Assembly: GCF_023701485.1 (NCBI RefSeq)
Contig: NZ_JAMQBK010000039.1
Location: 250,476-314,475, forward strand
DNA length: 64,000 bases
DNA from: Aporhodopirellula aestuarii
GTDB lineage: Bacteria; Planctomycetota; Planctomycetia; Pirellulales; Pirellulaceae
Direction of reading: 5' to 3'
The notes under the pieces were generated by a model, which was not told where the DNA came from, made no database searches, and saw nothing but the letters and a program-made list of their open reading frames with translations. Every line of letters starts with the position of its first letter. Position 1 is the stretch's first letter. The position numbers were made by a program, and so were the translations under genes. Positions 51,220 through 59,303 of this stretch are shown piece by piece.

Positions 51220-51448
51220 GCGGATTAGCAAGGATCGAAGGCGGGAAGGGTGACGAACGGCCCATCTGAACCAGATCTAATAAGTTTTAACGCCTATGCG
51301 GCCTGTGCCCGTGATGCACCGTGAACAATGACGGTTTCGCGGTCTGGAGGTCGATTCGTCGTGTTGGTTCAGACGATTAAACCGGCTGTCGGGAATTCCC
51401 GGCATGTGCTTTTCGATCCGCAAATCACGTCAAGGAAGACGCACCACG

Positions 51449-52459
51449 ATGTCACATTCAATCTGGGATTGGTGGTTCGGCGACGGACAAACGCAACACT
51501 CGACTACCAACTACTGGCGCGTGCGACGTATCGAACGTATGCTTCATCGGGCGAATGGTTCCGCCGCTCGTCGTCGATTGGGCGTCTTCCTCGCGGCTCT
51601 CGGCGTTACGTGTGTGGGGGGAATTGCCTCCACGGTTGCCGCCGAACTCGGAACAGGAAATACGAGTCTGGATTGGGGGGCGTCGACGACGTTTGCGATG
51701 ATTATCGCCGATGAAGAGAGCGACGAGAAGTCGCCTGTTGTCGAGAAAAATGATGCCGCGAATGCAGCGGAAGGTCTGCAAGAAGACGAACTGCGACGCA
51801 AACGCTTGCGAGACCTGCTCGGTGAGGACGACGACCCGACCAGCCGCGGTGATGAAATCAACAATGATGCCCCGGTAATGGATCGCGGTAGGGATCAACC
51901 AATGCTCCCGTCCGAACTCGATGAGGACGGTGATTTTGCCAAACCGTTCATCGAAGAGCGATTGCCGGAAATTGATGGGGGGCGGTTTGTGTTACCTCCC
52001 ATCCGTGCCGTTTCGATTGACCAAGCACCGATCGGTAACGGCAGGCTGCCCGACGGGCTCGTGGCGGGTAAGGATCTGCAACTCGTGCCATTGCCCGAAG
52101 ACGGCTATTCACGGTTGGCTCTGACGGGAGGCGGCGCGTGGCCTCAACTGATTCGTCCTTGGGCGGCACCGAATACGTTTTCGCACCCGCTGTACTTTGA
52201 AGACAGAATGCTCGAGCGTCACGGTCACGAGCGTTGGGGTTGTTTCCAACCGCTCGCCTCGGGTGCCCGATTCTTCACGACTTTCCCGATGCTGCCATAT
52301 CTCGCAACGGTGCAAGAACCGTGCGATATCGTTTACAGCAAAGGTTACTACCGGGCGGGTTCACCTGTCCCGAAATTTTATCAGCGTCCACCCCTGGAAG
52401 CTCGGGCGGTTGTCGTCGAATCCGCTGTGGTTTCGGGAACGTTCATCGCGTTGCCCTGA
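51449..52459 (+). CDS. Exported protein of unknown function
   Basis: This 336-residue protein starts at ATG 51449, with GGAAGA 12 bases upstream; an in-frame ATG at 51404 would add 15 residues before it. A Trp-rich start is followed by a basic stretch and a hydrophobic segment (about 50-65) that looks like a signal peptide ending near A-E-L. The next 80 residues are strongly acidic (D-E-E-S-D-E-K; L-G-E-D-D-D-P), probably unstructured. The C-terminal half contains aromatic and Pro-rich segments (W-P-Q-L-I-R-P-W-A-A-P-N; Y-Y-R-A-G-S-P-V-P-K-F-Y-Q-R-P-P). It sits directly before a TolC-like gene (160 bases, same strand), so an envelope role together is possible. I do not recognise the family. 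Confidence 0.7.
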   Translation: MSHSIWDWWFGDGQTQHSTTNYWRVRRIERMLHRANGSAARRRLGVFLAALGVTCVGGIASTVAAELGTGNTSLDWGASTTFAMIIADEESDEKSPVVEKNDAANAAEGLQEDELRRKRLRDLLGEDDDPTSRGDEINNDAPVMDRGRDQPMLPSELDEDGDFAKPFIEERLPEIDGGRFVLPPIRAVSIDQAPIGNGRLPDGLVAGKDLQLVPLPEDGYSRLALTGGGAWPQLIRPWAAPNTFSHPLYFEDRMLERHGHERWGCFQPLASGARFFTTFPMLPYLATVQEPCDIVYSKGYYRAGSPVPKFYQRPPLEARAVVVESAVVSGTFIALP

Positions 52460-52619
52460 CCTCACGAATCGAATCGTCAACGTTCGTCAATTCCTGTACT
52501 CAGACCCCCGCGTCTGACATTTAAGAAAATCGCCCGCTCGCACAAGCTCCTCAATTCGACACGGATGTCGATTGTTTTGAGCTCTCGGCCTTACCCTCGT
52601 AAAGTTATTGAGATCAGCC

Positions 52620-54731
52620 ATGGATCGGCAGTTCATTCACGACGTTAGCGTCGAATCGATCGAAAAGAAATCGAGCGGTCGTCGCGGTGGTTCGCGTCTG
52701 CGACGAAGACTATTAGCGTCGCTGGTTTGTGGATGCGTGGGCACACTCGCGACGGTTGGTTGTGGCCTGACACAAAAGATCCCCGATAGTCCCTACGACA
52801 CGAAGACGTCCTACCATGACCACTCAGCCATGCGGATCGAGTATCCGCAAGTGCAAGAGTGTGCGACGCCTTCGTCCATCGCGGCCTCGTCGGCGATGGC
52901 ACCTAACTCGTTGCAAGATCCCGCGTCGATTCCGGCGATCGAACTGGAATTGCAAGATGCCATCCGGCAGGCTTTGCGGAGTAGTCCAGTGCTGCGTTCG
53001 ATCGGCGGCACCGTGGTGACAAGTCCGGCGGCGGTCTCGACTTCGTACGACCCTGCCCTCGCTCACGCCAACCCGTCACTCGGTGTGGAAGCGGCTCTTT
53101 CCGCTTTCGACGCCCAGTATTCACAGTCGCTCTATTGGAACAAGGTTGATCAGCCGCGGAACTTCAACGCGGCCGCTCTTGGTGGCGGTGTGGGAACCGT
53201 TTTCCCGTCATTCGCGAATCAAACCCTCGCGACGTACAGCAATGAGATCTCCAAGAGAACAGCGACAGGAGCCTCGTTCGCATTACGTAACAACGTCGGA
53301 TACACCCGGACCGATGACCCGAGTCGTGCCAGCCAATTGTTTCCGAGCGTGTTCACCGGATTCCTCGAAGCTGAATATCGGCAACCTTTGATGAAGGGCT
53401 CCGGTACGACGTACAACCGGATCGCCGGAACGAGTGGTGCGGTGGGTGTGTACAACGGCGTTTTGATCGCTCGTGTCAACGAAGACGTCGCGTTAGCTGA
53501 TTTCGAAGCCGCCGTGATTTCGTTGATCGCGGATGTGGAGCAAGCTTATTGGGATCTTACCGCTGCGTACCGGGTTCTCGAAGCTGTCGCGAAAGGGCGT
53601 GAATCGGCCTTGCAGACGTTCCAGTATCAACAGGTGCGTTTGGAGGTTGGTACCGGCCGTCGTGACGAAGAGGCCCAGGCCCGGTCGCAGTACTACCAAT
53701 TCGAAGCGCAGTTGCAGTCGGCTCTCGCCGGCGATACCGGGCTCTATCCGGCCGAACAAAGATTGCGATATCTGATCGGAATGCCGGCCAGCGATGGGAC
53801 GTTGCTCAAGCCGGTGACGTCACCCGTGGACGCCAAAGTGGTCTTCGACTGGGACAGTGCACTCGGCCAAGCTTTGGTGCGACGGGTCGAAGTCCGACGC
53901 CAGCAATACAACGTCAAACGACGCGAGATGGAATTGACCGCGGCGAGATTGAACCGTCGACCTCAAGCTGACTTTGTCGGTCAATATCGCTGGCGTGGTC
54001 TGGGTGACCACTTGATCGGTGACGGCAACGACACCAATCCGAACGATAACTTGTTCGATTCGATCACCGATGGGGATTATCAAGAGTGGACGGCTGGGGT
54101 CGAGTTCACTGCACCGATCGGTTTGCGTTCCGCCAGTAGTGCGGTTGCTCACGCGAAACTGAATCTGCAACGCGAACGGGCGCTGCTCAGTGAAACCGAA
54201 TTGCGGATCAGTCACGACCTCGCAGGCGCCGCTCGTGCGATCGATCTGACCTACCAACTCGTTGAAACGAACTACAACCGTTACCTCGCCGACTTGAGGC
54301 AAGTGGATGTGCTCCGCCGTCGTTATCGCGACGGAACGGACAACATTAACTTCCTGTTGCAGGCACAGCGTGACGTGGTCACGAGCGAAGTCGCGTTCTA
54401 TCAATCAATCTCGAACTACAACTTGGCAATTCGCGATTTCCATCGTCAGAAGGGATCGCTGCTGGCTTACGCGGAAGTCAATCTGGCCGAAGGAGCTTGG
54501 TGTCCGGGTGCCGAACGGGACGCGTACGAACTCGGGCGGTACCTGGAACCACGATGCCGGCCAGAGAGCGTTTCTGTGCCATGCCCGGTCAGCGCGGGGC
54601 CGTTTGACCCCTCAGCGCCACAGGGAACCGTCGGTGCGGTTACTACTCAGTGGCAAATGATCGACCAAGGCATCAGCTCGCCGGGCGACGTCATCGTCTC
54701 GCCCTACATGTCGGACGCTCCGGTTCAGTAA
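52620..54731 (+). CDS. TolC-family outer-membrane efflux protein
   Basis: This 703-residue protein, from the ATG at 52620 rather than a TTG four codons upstream, has a signal with a lipobox-like V-G-C (about residue 47) and two TolC/OEP repeat regions. Helical heptad stretches typical of the periplasmic tunnel are visible (Y-W-D-L-T-A-A-Y-R-V-L-E-A-V-A-K-G-R-E; R-S-A-S-S-A-V-A-H-A-K-L-N-L-Q-R-E-R). Strand-like segments contain T-N-Y-N. TolC proteins form trimeric channels for multidrug efflux or type I secretion. At about 700 residues it is longer than E. coli TolC (about 490). No RND pump or membrane-fusion gene is adjacent, so partners are elsewhere. The unknown exported protein before it may be associated. 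Confidence 0.85.
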   Translation: MDRQFIHDVSVESIEKKSSGRRGGSRLRRRLLASLVCGCVGTLATVGCGLTQKIPDSPYDTKTSYHDHSAMRIEYPQVQECATPSSIAASSAMAPNSLQDPASIPAIELELQDAIRQALRSSPVLRSIGGTVVTSPAAVSTSYDPALAHANPSLGVEAALSAFDAQYSQSLYWNKVDQPRNFNAAALGGGVGTVFPSFANQTLATYSNEISKRTATGASFALRNNVGYTRTDDPSRASQLFPSVFTGFLEAEYRQPLMKGSGTTYNRIAGTSGAVGVYNGVLIARVNEDVALADFEAAVISLIADVEQAYWDLTAAYRVLEAVAKGRESALQTFQYQQVRLEVGTGRRDEEAQARSQYYQFEAQLQSALAGDTGLYPAEQRLRYLIGMPASDGTLLKPVTSPVDAKVVFDWDSALGQALVRRVEVRRQQYNVKRREMELTAARLNRRPQADFVGQYRWRGLGDHLIGDGNDTNPNDNLFDSITDGDYQEWTAGVEFTAPIGLRSASSAVAHAKLNLQRERALLSETELRISHDLAGAARAIDLTYQLVETNYNRYLADLRQVDVLRRRYRDGTDNINFLLQAQRDVVTSEVAFYQSISNYNLAIRDFHRQKGSLLAYAEVNLAEGAWCPGAERDAYELGRYLEPRCRPESVSVPCPVSAGPFDPSAPQGTVGAVTTQWQMIDQGISSPGDVIVSPYMSDAPVQ

Positions 54732-54782
54732 CGGGAGTTGAAATTTCAGCGGCGTGAACCGTCGGAAATCCATCGGGGGATC

Positions 54783-56393
54783 TTAGGCGGCGCGGGACGA
54801 TTGGTTTTGTGCCGGGTCGCTATTGACGGTATTCATGCGGGCGACCGCCCGTTTTTGCCGAACCATCGCGAGTGCCGCTTCGCCGATCCAGGTGTCGATG
54901 CGGTCGCGATCGGGCGGTTCGGCGCCGCGTAAATAGCGTCGACCTGAGTAGGTTGATGCGTACTCCTGGATCGCTTGAGAAAGCGCTTCGACGTTCGACT
55001 TTGCGATGCTGTCAGCGGTCGTGAAACCCGAACCGACGAGGAGTTGGGTCTCGCGGGCCAACATGTCGGGCAATTGACACATCAAGATCGCCTGACAACG
55101 CCATGCGCGAAGCGTGTCGTGGGTGATCCAGCGGGTGGCGAGTTTCGCGGCGAGATCCACCGGATCGGCTGCCAAAAAGTCTCCGACCGAGTGAATCCCG
55201 AGCTTGGCGAACCGTGCAGCGGTCTTGGATCCGATCGACGGAGCGTCCACGAGTGGATCTTCGACACGCAATCGGACGTTTTCCGACTGCGGAGAAACAA
55301 ATGGGATCGTGATCGGTGCCGAATCGGTCTCGTCGCGTTGTGGAGTCGCTGTTGCCTGAATGGTTGGTTTGTTGATCTTTTTGACGTCCGCGTCGCCCTC
55401 TTGCAGGATTTGGATCGTCGAGCCAGTTTGACGCTCGGCCCGGAGCCGATTGTATTCACGCTCTTTCGTATAAATGTGCCGCACCTTTTCCATGACTCGC
55501 AGCTCGCTGGGCAGGTTTTTGCTCAGTGTTCCGGTCGCTTCGAATTCGTCGATCAGTGCGGTGATCTTTTTTTGTTCGATTTTGTGTTCAATCCGCCGGA
55601 TCCAGTGTTGGTGCGGCGTCCGGATGCCGGCTAACACGATTGCCAGAGTCGTCCCCTGTTGCGGGATCGGTTGGTTGCGGGATGATTCCGCCTCGAGAGC
55701 GGCTCGTTCGATCACGCGTGCCCAGCCTGTGACGCACAACCCGATCAGCTGCGCGAGGCATCCTCGGGAAACGCTGTCGAGGCCCGCCGGTGGGTTGCTG
55801 CGGCCGGCCTTGAGATCGTAGTGGTTGAGGAGAGTTTCGTAGTGTTGGTGGGCGACGCGGGCCGAGGACAAAATCGCCTCGCCGAGCCATCCGGGGCTGT
55901 CCGACAGTTGAAAAACGATTCGCGAAGGATCATTTTGCCACTGGGCGAAAAGGGCCGGGTAGGATTTCGTGACGCTCCACTCGATCGGCCGGTGCAGAAC
56001 CTTCTCGACGGGAGTTTGTGCCGTGTGCAGCGGCTGAATCGGGTCGGTGAAGTAGTGGCTCAGGACTCCCGCGGCATGGGCGGCGTCGCTCCAACGATTC
56101 GTCCGCATGTAGCGTTGCAGCCGGTCATACCACTGGTGGGCTACCCGAGGTGCCCCTCCCCAGTACCCGTCATCGACGTGGATGACGTGGTTTTGGAAAT
56201 CCCGAAATCGCACGTCAGGATCTTTGGCACCCGCCAAATAGCGGTGATGGTGCCGAAGGAGATGCCCAACGAATCGCTCGCCAGCGGGGGTCCCGACGAG
56301 CGGTATTGCGTCGATGGCAAAATGGTGGTGCGTGCTGCGGCAGTGGGCAGCACGCAGGATCGAAAGCAGCAGATTGGTTGACGTTTTAGTCAC
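54783..56393 (-). CDS. Zinc-phospholipase-C-like domain fused to DUF4332 helix-hairpin-helix region
   Basis: This 536-residue protein starts at GTG 56393. The N-terminal half (about 15-240) is His-rich and matches the pattern of zinc-dependent phospholipase C/S1-P1-type enzymes: H-H-H-F-A-I-D (22-28), H-H-H-R-Y-L-A-G-A-K-D-P-D (about 48-60), H-V-I-H-V-D-D and S-H-Y-F-T-D-P-I-Q-P-L-H (about 112-124). A linker with charged helices follows, then a C-terminal part (about 385-520) with repeated helix-hairpin-helix-like G-x-x-T-A-x-x-F/L motifs seen in DUF4332 (I-G-S-K-T-A-A-R-F-A-K-L-G-I; V-G-S-G-F-T-T-A-D-S-I-A). No signal peptide is evident, so it may act in the cytoplasm on a nucleic acid or lipid. 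Substrate is unknown. Confidence 0.75.
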   Translation of the reverse strand: MTKTSTNLLLSILRAAHCRSTHHHFAIDAIPLVGTPAGERFVGHLLRHHHRYLAGAKDPDVRFRDFQNHVIHVDDGYWGGAPRVAHQWYDRLQRYMRTNRWSDAAHAAGVLSHYFTDPIQPLHTAQTPVEKVLHRPIEWSVTKSYPALFAQWQNDPSRIVFQLSDSPGWLGEAILSSARVAHQHYETLLNHYDLKAGRSNPPAGLDSVSRGCLAQLIGLCVTGWARVIERAALEAESSRNQPIPQQGTTLAIVLAGIRTPHQHWIRRIEHKIEQKKITALIDEFEATGTLSKNLPSELRVMEKVRHIYTKEREYNRLRAERQTGSTIQILQEGDADVKKINKPTIQATATPQRDETDSAPITIPFVSPQSENVRLRVEDPLVDAPSIGSKTAARFAKLGIHSVGDFLAADPVDLAAKLATRWITHDTLRAWRCQAILMCQLPDMLARETQLLVGSGFTTADSIAKSNVEALSQAIQEYASTYSGRRYLRGAEPPDRDRIDTWIGEAALAMVRQKRAVARMNTVNSDPAQNQSSRAA

Positions 56394-56473
56394 CGGTATT
56401 ACTCCGTAAACGGATATTGCCGATGAATTTCGGCGTTGTCATCGAATCGCTGGTTCGCGAAGGCGATAGCGAT

Positions 56474-56779
56474 TTAGGCCGCGCGCTTGGTAGAGGTCAC
56501 TTTGGAAACCTTCACCCCGTAGGCAGCTGCCTGACGTGCCAGCCGGTTTCGCAATGAGCGTCCGATCTGGCCGCCGTCCAGGGAGTCATAGTGCAGGACC
56601 CGCTGCGTGAAGCCTTCCCGACTGAGCGGTCGGAAGACGCAGTGGCCGACCGGAGGCGGCACCTCACCGTAAAGTGATTGCAGCCGAAAGGCATGATCTT
56701 TTTCTGCAACTGCGTAGTAGAGGTCGTAAAGTTGGTCGACGGTGAACGAGGTAACGTCGACGAGAGGTCCAATGGCCAC
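56474..56779 (-). CDS. Small hypothetical protein
   Basis: This 101-residue protein starts at GTG 56779; AAGGA lies 7 bases before it, which decides the start. It is basic at the C-terminus (R-N-R-L-A-R-Q-A-A-A-Y-G-V-K-V-S-K-V) with a D-Q-L-Y-D-L-Y-Y-A-V-A segment, and may bind nucleic acid, but no family was recognised. The gene precedes the phospholipase-like gene on the same strand by 81 bases. Frame composition and the Shine-Dalgarno site favour reality over chance. Confidence 0.6.
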   Translation of the reverse strand: MAIGPLVDVTSFTVDQLYDLYYAVAEKDHAFRLQSLYGEVPPPVGHCVFRPLSREGFTQRVLHYDSLDGGQIGRSLRNRLARQAAAYGVKVSKVTSTKRAA

Positions 56780-57243
56780 GGGAGCATCCTTGCTTGGAAC
56801 GATTGAGAGGGACCAGACGAGTGGAGTATTTCACACCCAGCTTCGTACTGGCAAGATGGAAATTTGAGTACGTGAACGACGAGCGGACTGCTTAATCGGC
56901 AAAGTTTACCGAGCGGCGCAGACGAAACCGTATTTCTAGGTAAGTTCCAATCCTCCTATGAGACGGATTGTGCCGAACAATAGCGAATAGCCGGCGCGGT
57001 CAACCAAGTGGAGGACCCGACGCCAGGCCGAAGAGGTCGGTTCATTGATTCGTCGTGGTGTGGGATTGCGACATCGATCATTGGATTGAAAGCTTCTCGT
57101 AGTTGATAAAGAGACGGCGGGGCGACGTTTGGGCACGTGGCATCCGCCGTTTTTTTTTCATCACGCTGGCGTCTTGAGCCGACAGCACGTGTCAGACTCG
57201 AAACACCCATCTGATCGTTCGCTCTCCGTGTTTGGCCGCGTCG
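56780..57243. other. 464-base intergenic region containing a plus-strand terminator
   Basis: Both flanking genes are on the minus strand, yet a strong plus-strand terminator is present (57114-57158). A 6-bp hairpin CAATCC/GGATTG (56948-56953 and 56965-56970) lies upstream of it. No credible protein-coding frame was seen on the plus strand, so a small RNA is suspected, though no convincing promoter was found. Confidence 0.55.
57114..57158 (+). terminator. Intrinsic terminator on the plus strand
   Basis: ACGGCGG (57114-57120) and CCGCCGT (57144-57150) form a perfect 7-bp GC-rich stem with a 23-base loop, continuing directly into eight further T residues (57151-57158). In the minus direction the stem is followed only by CTCTTTATC, so it is much better as a plus-strand terminator. 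Confidence 0.7.
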
Positions 57244-59037
57244 TTAGGCAGCCGGGTTGAGGTACGACGACAAACGTTCGGCACGCGAAGGGCTTTGCAG
57301 TTTCGCGACCGCTTTGGCTTCGATTTGTCGAACCCGTTCGCGAGTCACTTTGAAGATGCGTCCGCACTCTTCGAGCGTGTAGCTGTAGCCATCGACGAGG
57401 CCATAACGCAAACGAATGATTTCGCGTTCGCGGAACGTCAGCGTCTTGAGCAAATCATCGATTTTATTTCGCAACATGCCGCTGGCAGCCATGCGGACGG
57501 GGTTGTCGTTCTCGTTGTCTTGAATGAATTCACCAAAACTGCTGTCTTCGCCTTCGCCGACGGGGCGGTCGAGGCTGACGGGATGGCGGCCGATGTCCAT
57601 GACGCGACGGACTTCTTCGATCGGCACTTCGGTGTCTTCGGCGATCTCTTCGTAGGTCGGCTCGCGGCGGAGGGTTTGCGTGAGGCGTTTTTGTGCCTGA
57701 CGCAGTTTGCTGAGGACGTCGATCATGTGCACAGGAATGCGGATCGTACGAGCTTGGTCAGCGATCGCACGGGTGATCGCCTGGCGAATCCACCACGTCG
57801 CGTATGTGCTGAATTTAAAGCCTCGGCGATATTCGTATTTGTCGACTGCCCGCATCAAGCCGGTGTTGCCTTCTTGGATCAGGTCCAAGAAAGACAGGCC
57901 GCGGTTGCGATACTTTTTAGCGATCGAAACTACGAGCCGAAGATTACCGGCGCTGAGTTCTCGTTTGGTGGCTTCGTACTGGTCAAAGAACTTGCGGGTT
58001 CGGACCATGCGGTTGTGCAGACTTCGCGGGCTCTCTTGGGTGACGAGCATCAGTTCGCGAAGTTCCTGACGCAGGTCGGCGGCTTCGTCGCGACTGATGG
58101 CGTCCTTTCCAAGCGTGGTCAAGCGATCACGGATATAGTTCATGCGTCCCGAGATTTTCTCGAGTTGATGCAGCAGCGGAGTCACGCGGCGGCTGCGGAG
58201 GCTCAGTTCTTCGACCAGTTCGAGGCATTTGCGACGACGGCGGAGGAAACGGTTGCGGACTTCGGCTTTGAGACGCGGTGAGACGCTGCGGCGGACCAAA
58301 ATTTCAAAGTCGGCTTGGTTTTGTTCGAGCAACGGCTCGAGCGTTCGCAAGTTGTGTGGCATCCGCTGCGAGATTTGTTCTTTGGTCAAGCGCTCGGTAA
58401 GCGAGACCTTGATCGTGCGATCAAACGGAAGTTCGCCGCTGTGTACTTTCTTGAGCACATCCACGGTCGCACGCATCGCGTAGTCGGTTTCGAGCAGCGA
58501 GCGACGGTACTGCTTGCGGGTGATTTCAATCTTCTTAGCCAGCGAAATTTCTTGCTCACGGGTGAGCAATGGAATCTCGGCCATTTGGCTCAAGTACATG
58601 CGGATCGGATCTTCGCTCGCCTTCGGCAGGTCGGCGGACGTACCCAGTACTGGTCCGCCGGTGTCTTCAACTCCGGTCAACTCGTCATTGGCTTCCGCGG
58701 ATACTTCGTCGTCAACGTCGGCATCATCGATCGAAACTTCGAGTTCTTCGTCAAAGACACGCATCTCGCCGGAGAGGTCATCGCCTTCACGCAGGCCGGG
58801 AACATTGGGTTCGGAAGGGCGGCGTGGTTTCTTGACCGCGGCGGCCACGCGTGCTTGTTTTTCGGTTGATTCGATCAGCGAGATGCCACGCCGTTCGAGT
58901 GCGAGCAGCAATGTGTTGAGCTTCTCTGGGTTGACGTCTTCGTCGGGCAGATAAGCGTTGACCTCATCGTAAGTCAGGTAGCCGTCCTTGGCTCCACGGG
59001 CGATGAGTTGCGAGAGGTTTTGGTCCATCAATTGCAT
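57244..59037 (-). CDS. rpoD: RNA polymerase primary sigma factor (RpoD/SigA)
   Basis: This 597-residue housekeeping sigma factor has region 1.1 (about 8-53: [12 protein letters not shown]), an acidic spacer, region 1.2 ([17 protein letters not shown]), a variable non-conserved region, region 2 ([25 protein letters not shown] for -10 recognition), region 3, and region 4 ending in [12 protein letters not shown] for -35 recognition. Presence of region 1.1 and the full length mark it as the primary sigma. It follows dnaG on the same strand (266 bases), the widespread dnaG-rpoD order of the macromolecular synthesis operon. No rpsU was seen. Confidence 0.97.
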   Translation of the reverse strand: MQLMDQNLSQLIARGAKDGYLTYDEVNAYLPDEDVNPEKLNTLLLALERRGISLIESTEKQARVAAAVKKPRRPSEPNVPGLREGDDLSGEMRVFDEELEVSIDDADVDDEVSAEANDELTGVEDTGGPVLGTSADLPKASEDPIRMYLSQMAEIPLLTREQEISLAKKIEITRKQYRRSLLETDYAMRATVDVLKKVHSGELPFDRTIKVSLTERLTKEQISQRMPHNLRTLEPLLEQNQADFEILVRRSVSPRLKAEVRNRFLRRRRKCLELVEELSLRSRRVTPLLHQLEKISGRMNYIRDRLTTLGKDAISRDEAADLRQELRELMLVTQESPRSLHNRMVRTRKFFDQYEATKRELSAGNLRLVVSIAKKYRNRGLSFLDLIQEGNTGLMRAVDKYEYRRGFKFSTYATWWIRQAITRAIADQARTIRIPVHMIDVLSKLRQAQKRLTQTLRREPTYEEIAEDTEVPIEEVRRVMDIGRHPVSLDRPVGEGEDSSFGEFIQDNENDNPVRMAASGMLRNKIDDLLKTLTFREREIIRLRYGLVDGYSYTLEECGRIFKVTRERVRQIEAKAVAKLQSPSRAERLSSYLNPAA

Positions 59038-59303
59038 GTTTCTAACTTCGTGTTAAAAGGGTCACGTCCCATCGTAGGACGGTGAGCCCGCATCGGCTTG
59101 ATTGGCATGACACCCTGCGGATGTCAGTTCGATCACTGGGAGTGACTTGCCCGAGAGCGGGAACGCTCGTGTAAGTCAACCGACGTGGGCTCGAAAGCGG
59201 GAGGGTAAAAGTGGTCAGGTTCGTTTCGAGGGAATCTCGGGGTTAAAACCTCGCGGCTCGAGTGTGGAAACAGAATTTGGTTTCGATTGGTGATCGGAGT
59301 GTG

